Shown here piece by piece: positions 1 to 11,550 of a stretch of 64,000 nucleotides of DNA (position 1 is its first letter; each line of letters begins with the position of its first letter). The stretch is taken from the NCBI GenBank assembly GCA_943737045.1, contig CALSFV010000221.1, positions 744,001-808,000 on the forward strand, read 5' to 3'. Made by a program: the position numbers and the translations under genes. The notes below the pieces were generated by a model. That model was not told where the DNA came from. It saw only the letters and a program-made list of their open reading frames with translations, and made no database searches. The stretch is from Parapristionchus giblindavisi. Lineage: Eukaryota > Nematoda > Chromadorea > Rhabditida > Diplogasteridae.

Positions 1-3000
1 TAAACAATTCATCAATTGTACACGACCGGATCTCGATTACAATGATAGAATGAGCGCAGAGGACAATTGGGTGTTGTACCATAAGACAAGGAATGTGGTA
101 AGTTACTTACAATTAGATTTAGCGAAGAGTAGATGATAGTAGACATACGATTGTTGATCATATCATGATTTTTAATGAATGAATGTGAGTGTATTCTGGA
201 AAAAAGCTGATTTTAGTAGTTTGTCTCTTTAAACGAGGTTCCTTTTGATTTTTGCAAAATAGTATTTCACGTTGTTTCTTTCGTAGTGTGGAAAAATTAA
301 TCAATATTCATATTTCGTCGATAAAGCACACATTTGCTTTTCAGAATATCAATTGTGATAAATGTGATGGTCCTGCTTTCAACAATAAACAGCTTGTCAT
401 GCATCTGGCATCCAGACCGCATCCTATTCCGGTTAGTTTTTACTTTTTAAATGCGAAAAAAACTGGAGACAATGTTATTTTTTTACTCATATTGATTTCA
501 GGGACCGTTTCATTTCGATCTACAAGAACAAGCTTCGGAGATATTCAAAGAGGATTTGCTCAAGTGAGTTGATGAAAGTAATGTGCATAGAAAATAGCGA
601 AATAAGGCGTGGTTCAATTTCTCGACGCTGGCGCTAGGACGCGACGTCTGGAACGTCGTGGCTTAGGACGCGACGTCTAGAACGTCGTGGCGTAGGACGC
701 GACGTCTAGAACGTCGTGGCTTAGGACGCGACGTCTAGAACGTTGTGGCGTAGGACGCGACGTCTAGAACGTCGCGTCCTACGCCGCGACGTCTAGAACG
801 TCGTGGCGTAGGACGCGACGTCTAGAACGTCGTAGCGTAGGACGTGACGACTAGAACGTCGTGGCGTCGACCTTGCCGTCGGACATGATTGTTTATGGGG
901 CGGTGTTACATTTTCAAAACGGGCGTACATCCACGTGCGTTTTACCAACTGAAAAACGTACGTGGACTTTCGCCCGTTTTGAAAATGTAACACCGCCTTA
1001 TGAAACGACGCACACAAAAATGGGGAGAAATTTCGCGCTAACTATAAGCAAACGCATGAACTTTTGATATACGCAAATTGTTATACTGAACGAAAACATG
1101 GGGACTGTTCGTTATTGATTGATTTATATTAGACCCTGGGAGTGGGTTACTGTAGGTCACAGTATCCATTCATTATTGCCGAAAATTCCGTAACTCTCCA
1201 CAGAACTTTTATGGTTGCACTTGGGATCCAACACCCCACAAACGCTGACGTCGTTGCAATGTTCCTCGCTTGCATCACCTTGCTGACTTGGAGCAAATGT
1301 TCCACATCTATAGAGTCTCATGATATCAGTATAGGTTTTATTTATCAGATGGCACGCTGAAGATGCGAAACAGCTTGAGGAAGGAAGAAGAAGATATTTT
1401 ATGAGTGAAGATCCCACAATTATCAGACCAACTATGGAATTTTTGACTAGGAATATGTCTAAGCTCACTAAATATGCTCAAGGTTTCTGTTTTAAATATT
1501 GTCGCACAGTGCAAACTTTGGTATTTATTGTTTGGAAGATCTCCGTAAAACACCCTATAAATGCTTCAAAGAATTCTTTGGTTCAAAAATCCTAGCTATT
1601 CCTATCTGAATAGTTTAAAAAGTTCTTTAGACTTTTTAGTTTTGCATATATACGTACAGTAAAAGTCAAGCCAAGTCAAGTCAAATCAAATCACTTATTC
1701 CTGTATAAGAACAGCATGGCTTTGTGTAATGTATACAATGGCCGGGTTCTTAAACTTGTGGTTAACGCACCAAGATTCGAGATTACAATCTAAGCTTTAT
1801 CTCCAACTTCAACCACAATTAAAGAATATTTGGTGACGGGAGACTTACTTAAAAGGGAGGTGTGAGTGATGGGGAGAAATAGGACGAGGAGAGAAGAGCA
1901 GGGAAGACCAAAAGAAAGAGGCATAAAGCCTCTATTTATATGCAATACTAATTAAATTAAAATGATAAGAAAGACAAGAACAGGGTAACCTAATTATAAA
2001 ACAAAGAAAGTACAATATGGTGCAGAAATCATTCTAATAAAAGGGAAAGGGGTTTAGGGGTCGAAAAGGGAGAAAGGGGTATAGGGGAGGCGGTTAGCCG
2101 GGGGTATATGGAGATAGGGAGTATCCCTAACATCTCCCTCCTCCTGCGAAAATGAGCCTCCTGGCTCATAGACGAGTCTTCTCATTCTTCTAGTCGATCT
2201 TCTAACGAATCCAGCAGTTCTTCGGGCTTCCACATTCTTATTCCTTCCTTTGAATCCTTGATATGGAGATATAACTTCATTACTTACAGTATCTTGATCG
2301 ATACCATCACTCTTCAATGGATATCCACAATCATTATCCATACCAGAAGGACAGATGGACATGGCGCAATCTTCTTCACGACCTCTGTCAATCACCGTAC
2401 CCTTACAGTATTTCAGGATACTCTTCACAATATATCCTCTCCCCATGAAACTTCTACATCCATTAACATCTCCTCTTTCCTGACCATAATAAGGTTTCAG
2501 TCTACCACGGAATCTTCCCCATTCCGTACGATTCCAACAACCGTATCGCGACACACCAGTGTATTGATTACCATCGTTACCGCATTCCTTGTGGTATTGA
2601 TCTACACATTGACCTACAACGTTACTTACCTCGTAAGTTCTTGCAGAATCATGACAAATCTTAATCAAATCTTCATTTTCTTCTGCTTCAATATTTGCAG
2701 AAGTCTTTGTATCCTTAGACTCTGCTTGTTCAACCATACGCGATTCCTTATCCAGTTGACCATTTTCTTCTTCCTTATCACAATATTGATTACCCACATT
2801 AATTCTATCATCTTCATCTTTCCTCTCCTTACCACTCCGATACTCTACCTCACTTTTATACATTTCATCCTTACTCCTCTTTATCCCATTTACAGAAGTC
2901 TGATTTCCTATCACTTTGTCTAATTCTCTCAACCGCTCATTGGAATCTTGCAAAAGCACCATTGGTACTGTATCTTCCTTATTATTATTCACGAAGACAT

Positions 3001-5992
3001 TATTCTCATGGTTATTGTACATAATACTCCTGCCATGCATACAGTGATCACGATTTTCATCAAATTCATACTCATGAAATAAGTGAAACAGTTCATTCGT
3101 ATCACAATCAACTCCTTTATCCTCTACTCTTCCTCTTATCACTTCATTATCACTAATAGTACTACTGACACCAAGTGCACACAAATCATTCTTCCTAATT
3201 GCAGGTTCATTATCAAGCTTATTATTACTACAAGTCACAAAATTCTTCAAATCACATCTATTATCCTCAGTCTTATTCGAAGGTTTCACTCTTTGTTCAC
3301 TTCTACCGTATCGCCTCTGATTACTGTAACCTTGACGACCTTGACGCTTCATTCCATAACCATAATACCCATAATAACCATAATACACTATAGATGGACA
3401 TCCATTAGCAACATGACCTTTTCCACCACAATTCGAACAAATATCGGTATGCAAATCATCATTCATATCTCTCCCTCTTAGAAAACTTTGATCGATAATA
3501 TTATTATTTGATCGACTGTTTCGAGTTAAATAGTCATTATCACGCCTACACACATTATCAACATAAGACTTATCAGACCGTCTTCCATCAACTTTTGAAT
3601 GATTTAGACTACCATTCACTCTGTACACATGTTCCTTATTATAACCAACGACATCATCTACCCGAGCATCATATATTCCATCTAGTTTATCCTCAAACCA
3701 GCCTATTATCTCTCCATAATTCTCTCTCCTTTGTATAGTACTTGGCATAGTTTTCCAGATATCACAAGCTCTTCCTCTCAAGAATGATTCAAAATAAGAA
3801 ATGCGTGAATGATCATCTAAATGTTTGAAACGCAAATTGAATTGCCTCTTGAACATATCGAATCTCTCATCTTTATTGGCATGAAAATTATCCAACGGCG
3901 GGAGCATAGATAGTCTCGCTTGTTCATTACTCTTTCTCAATGACTCCATTGCCTTCACAAACATATCCACATTCGACATTTGTTTATAGTCGGTCTGTTG
4001 AAACATATCCTCCCTAACACGCAGCAAAAAAAATTCAATCGATATTACCACACGATAACTGATCACAATAATTTACTATAGCACCTCCACTACTCAATAC
4101 TTCAGTGCCTTAACACCTTAAGGCCTCACCACCTCAATACCACCACACCTTAACACCTCAACGCCTTAGCACCTTAACACCTTAAGGACTCACCGCCTCA
4201 ATACCTTCAAGATCACCACACCTCGAGATCTCAAAATCTCCACCACTTCAAGGTCACAGCTCAAGACCTTAACACATCCACACCTTAGCACCTCAACACG
4301 CCTTCAAGATCACCACACCTCGAGATCTCAAATTTCCAACAGACTTTACCACTTCACGGTCACAACTCAAGACCTCAACACCACGGATTCCAAGTCTCTA
4401 CAGACTCCACAGACTTTCTAGTCTTAATATCACCACCACACTGACTATCTCGACGGACTTCTTAGTCTCCGATCTCCACTACACTGGCTATCTAGTCTCG
4501 CTGGACTTCTTAGCCTCAAGATCTACACAACACTGGTTATCTAGTCTCGACGGACTTCTTAGTCTCCGATCTCCACTACACTGGCTATCTAGTCTCGCTG
4601 GACTTCTTAGCCTCAAGATCTACACAACACTGGCTATCTAGTCTCGCTGGACTTCTTAGCCTCAAGATCTACACAACACTGGCTATCTAGTCTCGCAGGA
4701 CTTCTTAGCCTCAAGATCTTAACAACACTGGCTATCTAGTCTCGCTGGACTTCTTAGCCTCAAGATCTACACAACACTGGCTATCTAGTCTCGCTGGACT
4801 TCTTAGCCTCAAGATCTACACACCTCAATACCGCACCGTCTCTCCCCTCTACTCCTGAGTCAACTCACAAGATAAAAGTAATCAAGAATCTTAGTACCTA
4901 ACACACAAGAGTCGGTTCGGCCCCCATGTAATGTATACAATGGCCGGGTTCTTAAACTTGTGGTTAACGCACCAAGATTCGAGATTACAATCTAAGCTTT
5001 ATCTCCAACTTCAACCACAATTAAAGAATATTTGGTGACGAGAGGCTTACTTAAAAGGGAGGTGTGAGTGATGGGGAGAAATAGGACGAGGAGAGAAGAG
5101 CAGGGAAGACCAAAAGAAAGAGGCATAAAGCCTCTATTTATATGCAATACTAATTAAATTAAAATGATAAGAAAGACAAGAACAGGGTAACCTAATTATA
5201 AAACAAAGAAAGTACAATATGGTGCAGAAATCATTCTAATAAAAGGGAAAGGGGTTTAGGGGTCGAAAAGGGAGAAAGGGGTATAGGGGAGGCGGTTAGC
5301 CGGGGGTATATGGAGATAGGGAGTATCCCTAACATTTGGGTTATAAGTTAAGTGTATGAGAGATATCATCTATCCAACACAGCGCGTTTTTAATGTGTCC
5401 ATCGTTACTTTTTTTTTATTTCAAATTATTCATTCATGATTTCAGATTGTTCTCAATGGCGATTGCAATCTTATCCCGGACATGATCTTCTCACTGAGAT
5501 TGATGCTCATCTGGTCACTGGGGTGAGGTCTTATCTATTTATTATACAAAAGTGGATAAAATAATTACCTTATGTATACTGTATAATTCCATGCCATTTA
5601 AGATAACATGTTATATAGTATTAGTTGAGTGCATTTGCATGCTTTTATATTATACTTCTCATTTAATTATCATCAGTATGAATGTGAACTAGGAGGATAT
5701 GTATTTCATGTGTTTCTTTTATATCTAAGGTAATCAATAATTTCCTCTCCAGCGCGGTGTTTGCCATCTATGTCCATATCTATCGATTGATATCATCGAT
5801 TACTACCGACATCTGCTCACGTATGATCACTGGAGCCGAGCAATGGTTTGATCTTTGATCTTTGAACTTTGATCTTTCAAATATTGTTTAATTTAGAAGA
5901 GTCCCAAGGACGTCTACCACTATTCAGTGACATTTCTTGTTGGATATGTCTATGATGATTTGTATTTCGGAAATTATCCAATGAGTAAATAG
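1..5992 (+). CDS. Gene A: GYF/CCHH family paralogue, 3' part only
   Basis: The 5' end lies outside the window. Exons read by eye and kept in phase: 1-97, 345-431, 502-563, 1349-1482, 5446-5522, 5753-5845, 5897-5992 (stop TAG). Each aligns with an exon of genes B and C downstream. Exon 345-431 encodes a finger C-X2-C-X12-H-X5-H (CDKC...MHLASRPH). Exon 5753-5845 encodes a second one of the same spacing (CHLC...RHLLTYDH). Between them lie acidic, W-rich segments (SAEDNW, WHAEDAKQLEEG). The GYF domain seen in B and C would be upstream of base 1. The intron 1483-5445 is swollen by an LTR element and the intron 564-1348 by a minisatellite and a MITE, but the reading frame is intact. An AATAAA occurs near 6120. 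The function is unknown; paired C2H2-like fingers suggest nucleic-acid or protein binding. Confidence 0.72.
628..868. repeat. 29-bp minisatellite with internal palindrome
   Basis: About eight copies of a ~29-bp unit, each containing the near-palindrome GACGTCTAGAACGTC, lie in an intron of gene A. The matching intron of gene B (around 9411-9440) holds only one degenerate unit, so the array probably expanded after the duplication. Confidence 0.85.
898..997. mobile_element. 100-bp MITE, TSD TTATG
   Basis: Perfect terminal inverted repeats starting GGCGGTGTTACATTTTCAAA (27 bp) flank a short loop. The 5-bp direct repeat TTATG stands at 893-897 and 998-1002. It lies in an intron of gene A. Confidence 0.8.
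1725..2132 (-). repeat. LTR (3' LTR in element orientation)
   Basis: A 408-bp copy of 4927-5334. The gag reading frame runs about 79 bases into it before its stop at 2054. Confidence 0.92.
2054..4066 (-). CDS. Gag-like protein with CCHC zinc knuckle
   Basis: An uninterrupted 670-aa frame. The likelier start may be an internal Met about 20-30 residues in (MFQQTDYK or MSNVDMF), because the first residues are hydrophobic and unlike gag. The N-terminal third resembles a retrotransposon gag capsid region (DNFHANKDERFDMFKRQFNL, then a helical stretch with WKTMP and WFEDKLDG). A CCHC knuckle, CSNCGGKGHVANGC (C-X2-C-X4-H-X4-C), lies near residue 210 and would bind the element's RNA. A short YYGYYGYYGYG run and a basic patch follow. 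The long C-terminal half is charged and Asn-rich, with no protease DSG/DTG or RT motif that I can see. The frame ends inside the LTR. Confidence 0.82.
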   Translation of the reverse strand: MISYRVVISIEFFLLRVREDMFQQTDYKQMSNVDMFVKAMESLRKSNEQARLSMLPPLDNFHANKDERFDMFKRQFNLRFKHLDDHSRISYFESFLRGRACDIWKTMPSTIQRRENYGEIIGWFEDKLDGIYDARVDDVVGYNKEHVYRVNGSLNHSKVDGRRSDKSYVDNVCRRDNDYLTRNSRSNNNIIDQSFLRGRDMNDDLHTDICSNCGGKGHVANGCPSIVYYGYYGYYGYGMKRQGRQGYSNQRRYGRSEQRVKPSNKTEDNRCDLKNFVTCSNNKLDNEPAIRKNDLCALGVSSTISDNEVIRGRVEDKGVDCDTNELFHLFHEYEFDENRDHCMHGRSIMYNNHENNVFVNNNKEDTVPMVLLQDSNERLRELDKVIGNQTSVNGIKRSKDEMYKSEVEYRSGKERKDEDDRINVGNQYCDKEEENGQLDKESRMVEQAESKDTKTSANIEAEENEDLIKICHDSARTYEVSNVVGQCVDQYHKECGNDGNQYTGVSRYGCWNRTEWGRFRGRLKPYYGQERGDVNGCRSFMGRGYIVKSILKYCKGTVIDRGREEDCAMSICPSGMDNDCGYPLKSDGIDQDTVSNEVISPYQGFKGRNKNVEARRTAGFVRRSTRRMRRLVYEPGGSFSQEEGDVRDTPYLHIPPANRLPYTPFSLFDP
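2133..2145 (-). other. Polypurine tract of LTR element
   Basis: On the minus strand this is an AGGAGGAGGGAGA tract abutting the LTR, at the expected place for plus-strand priming. Confidence 0.7.
4430..4825. repeat. ~49-bp tandem repeats in the leader of the LTR element
   Basis: About eight copies of a ~49-bp unit (core CTGGCTATCTAGTCTCGC) lie between the primer-binding site and gag. The stretch 4085-4430 holds looser repeats of ACCTTAACACCTCAA type. No long frame is seen here; the region is probably the untranslated leader. Confidence 0.85.
4911..4926 (-). other. Primer-binding site of LTR element
   Basis: On the minus strand TGGGGGCCGAACCGAC immediately follows the leader LTR. It starts with TGG, as expected for pairing to a tRNA CCA end. 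I cannot name the tRNA. Confidence 0.65.
4927..5334 (-). repeat. LTR (5' LTR in element orientation)
   Basis: Direct repeat of 1725-2132 with the same TG...CA ends. It would carry the promoter of the element on the minus strand. Confidence 0.92.
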
Positions 5993-6784
5993 TGTGAAGT
6001 TGTTTGTCACTTTATTTTGATTGGTTTGTAATTTTCTCGTTTCATGATGTATTGAGATTTAATTTATTACTTATTGTTATCTTATCGTTATGATATATCA
6101 TGTAGAATTTGTTATCTTTAAATAAATAAATAAATCTTCGCCTGTTATCAAATGTTTTACGTTTACTATCTATAATATATATTTTATAGTACATTTTTAT
6201 CTATAATTTCTTTATGCTTTTTATGTTGAATGCACTCTGTTTCATTGTGAAAGGTAAACGTTGAACGTCAAATAAGTGCTGCGGATGAAATTTTCATTTC
6301 GATAAAGCATGCGCCATTCCTGTCCATAACAACAAAAATGATTGTAACCGAATTATATCATTGAAACACGTGAGATCAATCGTTTTGTGAATTTGATTAA
6401 AGCTACAGTAATCTTAAAAGAATTAAATTTGAAGGAGCGCATTTTTTATCTCGCATCGATTGCATGTAATTGATTGGTAATAAAATGGATTTTTCTACAT
6501 ACGGTAGCTTATTTTGCGAAGTTTGCTAAACTTACATTACGATTTGCATATTATTTGACTAAAATCATTTTACTTTTATTTCGAATATTTCTGCCTGTAA
6601 AATATTTATCGATTTATAGAATATTGAATCATTCAGTCATCGAGTTCTTGTTGCATTACTAATACAGATTGCGCCATCCAACGTTTTTCAATTGGTTTTT
6701 TTGAACATCTGTAATAGTGCAGTATCAAATGTTTATTTTCATATTGCCATTCACATTACAATTACCTTTTAATTTGTCATTTTT
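5993..6784. other. Intergenic region between genes A and B
   Basis: AT-rich. It has an AATAAATAAATAAAT run near 6120 that may serve gene A polyadenylation. I see no coding exon. Confidence 0.5.
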
Positions 6785-6793
6785 CCAGTTGCA
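6785..6793 (+). promoter_or_regulatory. Probable trans-splice acceptor of gene B
   Basis: TTTTCCAG ends at 6788, only five bases before the ATG at 6794. No upstream exon joins it in frame. In nematodes this arrangement is typical of spliced-leader addition; that reading is inference. Confidence 0.5.
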
Positions 6794-9700
6794 ATGAGTA
6801 ATTCGTACATTTTCTTCCGTGACAAGGGCAATAACCTGAAGTAATTTATATACATACAAGATATTTTTACCGCTATAAATTCCTTTTTTTCCAGAGGTCC
6901 ATTTACTGAAAAACAAATGCAAGAATGGTATAGGAAAAGATGGTTTGATTCTTCATTTCAAATTAGAATTGAAGATAATGGAGCATTTCAATCACTTGGT
7001 GAGTTGCACAATTCGAATTTAATCAATATATTTTTATTAATTTTTCCCACATCTATTGATACATTTTATTAAAAATTATAAATGTTCTTTAATTTAAGAA
7101 TCTATAATCGACAAGAACGGTGTCGAATGTCCTTTTGCTGATTATGTGAACCATAACGAGAAGAAAGTGTCTGAGCTACAGAAAGTTTGTTTATGAAAAG
7201 ATACATGAATATTCATATCTGATATTGTAGGACGTTGCAAAGTTGAATCGACAAGTGAAATGTTTGGATAAGATGAAAGAAAGAATCAATGTGATTGAGA
7301 ATGCTTTGAAGGTATCTATTTTATTGGCTGGCATACGGTAATCCGAGACTTTTGTCTCGGGATACTGTATGCCTAGATTATACCGTATACTTTATATATG
7401 AGGTTCAGATTGATGGTGAAAAGACGATTACAAAATATGGTAGAGTTAAAGATGAAGAGGTTATTGTTAAGGTAAACAATAATTTTATTTGAGAATTCTT
7501 CAGATTTATTGTGTTGATTCGTTGCAGAAAGCAAGTTGTGATGGTTCGATTGAAGATTCGAAAAAGTCATCAACAAAACATCTGTCATTAGAGGTATAGA
7601 AAGATATTTAAAACTATTTTTTGAAATTAAAATAATCATAATATCTATAATATATAATTATAATATTATGATCATTATAATAATAGTTCTCATTGTAATT
7701 AGGCTAATTATTAGGAAGAGAAAGAAAGGATTCTTCGTGGAATCTGTAAATGGACTCTTCGATATCCTGTTAGAAGTCTTCCTCCAAACTCTTCTCCTCG
7801 TCAATTTGGTTCGTCTTTAAAAACAATCAATATCAGAATAACAGTATTGGTGCATCAATGTAGATCCCATGTCTCATGATAAATAAAAGCGCTTCAAGTC
7901 CTCAAAAGTCGTGTGTACCAACCTAATGTTTGTATATGTACGCAGTTTTGTATGTCTCTACCAAAATAGATATAATCGATAATGTTAGAGATATATCAAA
8001 TGAGACAAACCAGACCAGGAACTACCATTCCAAAACCAAAAGATAATGTGTTATATTCATAGGTCGAAAAGTATGTTACAAAGTACCAAGCCTGACCGGA
8101 TTTTGAGCCAAAATTTCACAAAAATCGAAAAACCTGACCGGATTTTGAACTAAACTTTCACAAAAATCGAAAAATCTGACCGGATATTTAACCAAATTTG
8201 CCAAAAATCGAAAACCCTGACCGGATTTTGAAAACCGATAACCTATCTATTCGACTTATGGTTATATTTCAGAAGCAATGCGCAAACAATTCGTCACAGG
8301 TTCACGACCGAAGCTCAAATACAATGATAGCATGAGTGCAGAGGACAATTGGGTGCTGTTCCATAAGACAACGAATGCGGTAATGTGTTAATTGTTAGAG
8401 AAAATTGTTAGTGAAAATAAACAGAGAAGAAAATGTAGGTGATAATGGGCATGAGACTGGTCATCATATAAACGTTTTTATGAATATGGGAATAGTCGGC
8501 TGGATTGCGCTAATTTTAGTAGTTTATATTCTTATTTTTCCCGTGTTAATTTCCCGGAAAAAAACCAAAAAAGGGTGTTTGTTAGTTTTGCCATCTTGGA
8601 AAAGGCACTGTAAAAAGCAAATATCTCGTTTCGCTGAATAGTTAAAGAATTGAAACTTCGTTTATAGTGTTTTTTTTTTCGCGATTTTTAGCCCAAAAAT
8701 AAGTTTCAAGTCTCTAGCTAGTCAGGGAGATTTTTTTCGAAAAAATTAACAACACATTAAAATCAGATTTCTTATGTTTTTTTGCAAAATATTCATGGTT
8801 GCTCGATTCAGTACATGTTTGCTTTACAGAATCTCGATTGTGGTAAATGTGATGAACCTTCTCTCAACTGGAAACAGCTTGTCATGCATCTGGCATCCAA
8901 ACCCCATCCAGTTCCGGTTCGTTTTCACTTTTTAAAGATAGAGACCCTCACATCTCTCTTGTGCAAGTGCTATGCGAGAAATTAACGCATGTAGCTCATC
9001 TATCTCAAAGCGCGTCTGTAAAAGTTCGGATTCGTTAGCCCTTTGTTGCAAATTCGAAACCTATTGCTGAATTTCATCGATTTACAAAAAAAAGCGTATT
9101 TTCCTGTACGGTTCATTTATGGTTCATTGATGTTTCTAGCTATCAATAAGCTGAATCAGCATAAATTTTAAAAAAAGTATGTAGAATAATTTTTGCTACC
9201 ACCTGTTGTTCACGAAAATATTTGAGGGACTCCACCTTTAAATGTGAAAAAGTGAATATAATGATATTTCTTCTCTCATATTGATTTTAGGGGCCATTTC
9301 GTTTCGATTTACAAGAACAAGCTGCAGAGATATTCAAAGAGGATTTGCTATTGTGAGTTTAAGAAATAGTGTGCGGAGTGCAAGGAATTCAGGCGTGGAA
9401 CATTTGCTCAACGCTGGCGACGTTTAGAACATTGTGGCGTATACAGTAACGAAAGCATAGGAGATAGGACTTGATTTCGATCCTGAATTTTTAAGCGTTG
9501 CGGGCACGTCGCGGTCTCCCTGCCCAATGAGACTGCTTTTTTCAATGCACGTGGTTCTTTTATTTAAACAGTACTGTCGGTGTTTATGGGGTGTTTGATC
9601 GGGTGTCATGCTGGTGTCTACCAAATGCTCTACGCCTATAGAGTCTCATGATATAAGGAATATTGTATTTATCAGATGGCATGCTGAAGATGCGAAACAG

Positions 9701-11232
9701 CTGGAGGAAGGAAGAAGAAGATATCGTATGAATGAAGATCAATCAATTATCAGACCAACTAAGGAATACTTATCTAGGAACAAAATTAAGCTCACTAAAT
9801 ACGCTAAAGGTTTTAAATTTTGTCTCTAATTATTTCCAAAACTTCTATTGGCTGCAATTACTGTTTTTCCTAGAACCAAATATACAGATACGCGTTCTCA
9901 GGGATGTCGTTTAAACATAACGTTTAATTTTTAGCATGGATCAGATGTGTATAATATTTCATTATTCATTCACGATTGCAGAATGTTCAATGGCAAGGGG
10001 AATGCAATCGAAGTTGGAATCTTTTCCCGGGTGTCAGATTCTGACTGACATTGATGCTCATATAGTCACAGGGGTGAGCTCATCTACTTTCAAAACGTAA
10101 AAAAGTGGAAAATTTGTGGCAAATTGTGATTAAATTTGACAAAACTTCACAAAGTGCAGAATTTTAGCCTTTTTTTAACGTTCTTGATGTTCTTGATCTA
10201 AGGTGTTTTATAATTAGTGTGGATGTATGTGCCCAGTGCTCTTATGTAGAATAAAAGTGAACCAAAATAATTGTGAGCGCTGCGGAGCAAAATTGTTATG
10301 CCGTAGTATACTGTAGGATCTTTCTGTAAGTTTAATCCCATCATGATTATAATTATCTATGCACCTATCATTACATGACTCATAGCGAATTTCCACTGTT
10401 TGGATCTTGCAATTAATCGGTCTGAAAACTAATATACTGTGGAAAATCCTACCGTATAACAGTTTCTACAAAACAGTGTGCAAAGCAAATAATTTAATTT
10501 TTCTCTCTTCATAGTTGTCTAATTGTAAGTTCAATAAATTTTCGCTGCAATAAGTTATTTAATGATAGGTACATCCATAATTAGGCGAAGAAATCACAAT
10601 AGGTGTAGTACGGTTCTACAGTATGCTACAGTGTACCAATTTTGCTCCGTTGCGCTCCAGAATATTTTTTCACTTTTATCCTACATATGTGTATTGGGCA
10701 CAATTTGACACACATGTTTCACTTTTCTTTAGTTTCGACGATATTTCAACACCAGTATGAATGTGAACTCACATATGTATTTAATGTGTTTCTTTTACAT
10801 TATTATACTTTCCTAAGATAATCAATAATTTCCAGCTCGGTGTTTGTGAACTATGCCAATATCTCTCGATTGATATCAATGATTACTGTCGCCATCTGCT
10901 TACATTTGATCATTGGAATCGAGCGATGGTTTGCTCTTTGATCTCTTATTCTTTAGCTATGTTGCCAGAGGCAGTATCCATGAAAGGTGGCGAATCATTT
11001 GCCGTCGAATGTGACGTCACAAACATAGGGGGAGGATTTTTGGCCTACGCCTCCGCCTTTTCCCGGAAACGGTTTGCCATCGTGCATGGATACCTGTACA
11101 GATCTTTGCCCTTTGATCTTTTAAATTTGTTTAATTCAGAACAATCCTAATGACATCTACCACTATGCAGTGACATTTCTTGTTGGATATTTTTATGGAG
11201 ATTTGTATTTCGAACGATTATCGTTTGATTGA
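6794..11232 (+). CDS. Gene B: GYF domain plus two CCHH fingers, complete
   Basis: Fourteen exons join in frame to 402 aa: 6794-6840, 6895-6998, 7099-7184, 7231-7311, 7409-7471, 7528-7593, 7715-7808, 8273-8379, 8830-8916, 9291-9352, 9676-9809, 9982-10073, 10836-10928, 11140-11232. Residues ~5-50 form a GYF-like domain (IFFRDKG, then GPFTEKQMQEW at 17-27). RWF stands in place of the usual GYF triplet. Residues ~51-106 are charged and heptad-like, probably a coiled coil. Finger 1 has C220, C223, H236, H242; finger 2 has C345, C348, H361, H367. Both are C-X2-C-X12-H-X5-H. GYF domains bind proline-rich peptides; the partner is unknown. Introns 7 and 9 hold transposon remnants. The gene is flanked by paralogues A and C. 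Confidence 0.8.
7327..7373. repeat. Short hairpin in an intron of gene B
   Basis: CATACGGTAATCCGAGAC and GTCTCGGGATACTGTATG are imperfect inverted copies separated by only four bases (TTTT). A miniature foldback sequence or an RNA hairpin are both possible. Confidence 0.6.
8059..8261. mobile_element. MITE with CATAGGTCGAA ends, copy 1
   Basis: The ends CATAGGTCGAA and TTCGACTTATG are inverted. The interior is a ~40-bp tandem repeat with CCTGACCGGATTTTGA. Two further copies lie in the arms of the large palindrome. The element ends 12 bases before an exon of gene B. Confidence 0.75.
8970..9235 (+). mobile_element. tRNA-derived SINE-like repeat, copy 1
   Basis: The head has a B-box-like AAATTCGAAACC and a degraded A box. 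The body is shared with 36465-36725 (GTTTCTAG-GATCAAT-GCTGAAT-CATAAA, then TTGTTCACGAAAATATT). Two diverged dispersed copies with a tRNA-like head suggest a Pol III retroposon. It lies in an intron of gene B. Confidence 0.6.
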
Positions 11233-11550
11233 ACTTACAGAGGTCGTTTCGTTGTTGTTTTTGCTTATCTTTTTGAGTCTAGCTTTTCTCGTTTTGTTAT
11301 TTCATGTATAATTTGCTATGTCTACCTCCATCTATGTTATTGTTATGTTATCTAACTTGTTACTTTTGTTATCAAATGCTTACGATCTTTCTTAACATGC
11401 AAAGTATTCTGATTGGAAGGTTTTTTTAAAATAAAGTTTTCTTTTGCAGTTGCTTTGGTGTTTCCTTATGATCTGTTTGAGACAGTATGATACTTTGTTT
11501 TCGATTTTTAATGTAATCTATTTCATTGTGAGTAGGAAGGTGATAGTCGT
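11233..11550 (+). promoter_or_regulatory. Short intercistronic gap between genes B and C
   Basis: The stop of B and the start region of C are only ~318 bases apart. AATAAA lies near 11429 and a possible acceptor (GAGTAG) near 11535. This spacing would suit a nematode operon with a second spliced leader; that is inference. Confidence 0.35.

Larger units (their letters stand above)
1725..5334 (-). mobile_element. Gag-only LTR retrotransposon (TR-GAG type)
   Basis: Two 408-bp direct repeats (1725-2132 and 4927-5334) differ at about two positions and are bounded by TG...CA. They are flanked by the 4-bp target duplication TTTG (1721-1724, 5335-5338). Read on the minus strand, the leader LTR is the right-hand one. 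A primer-binding site begins TGGGGGCC directly after it, and a purine tract precedes the left-hand LTR. The 2.8-kb interior holds one gag ORF and no reverse transcriptase, integrase or protease. It is therefore a non-autonomous element that would need the enzymes of a relative. The near-identical LTRs suggest recent insertion. It sits in an intron of gene A without disturbing exons. Confidence 0.9.

Noticed and set aside
2258..3738. Plus-strand ORFs of 221, 132 and 76 codons
   Set aside because: They are shadows opposite the gag frame, low in complexity and Thr/Ile/Ser-rich.
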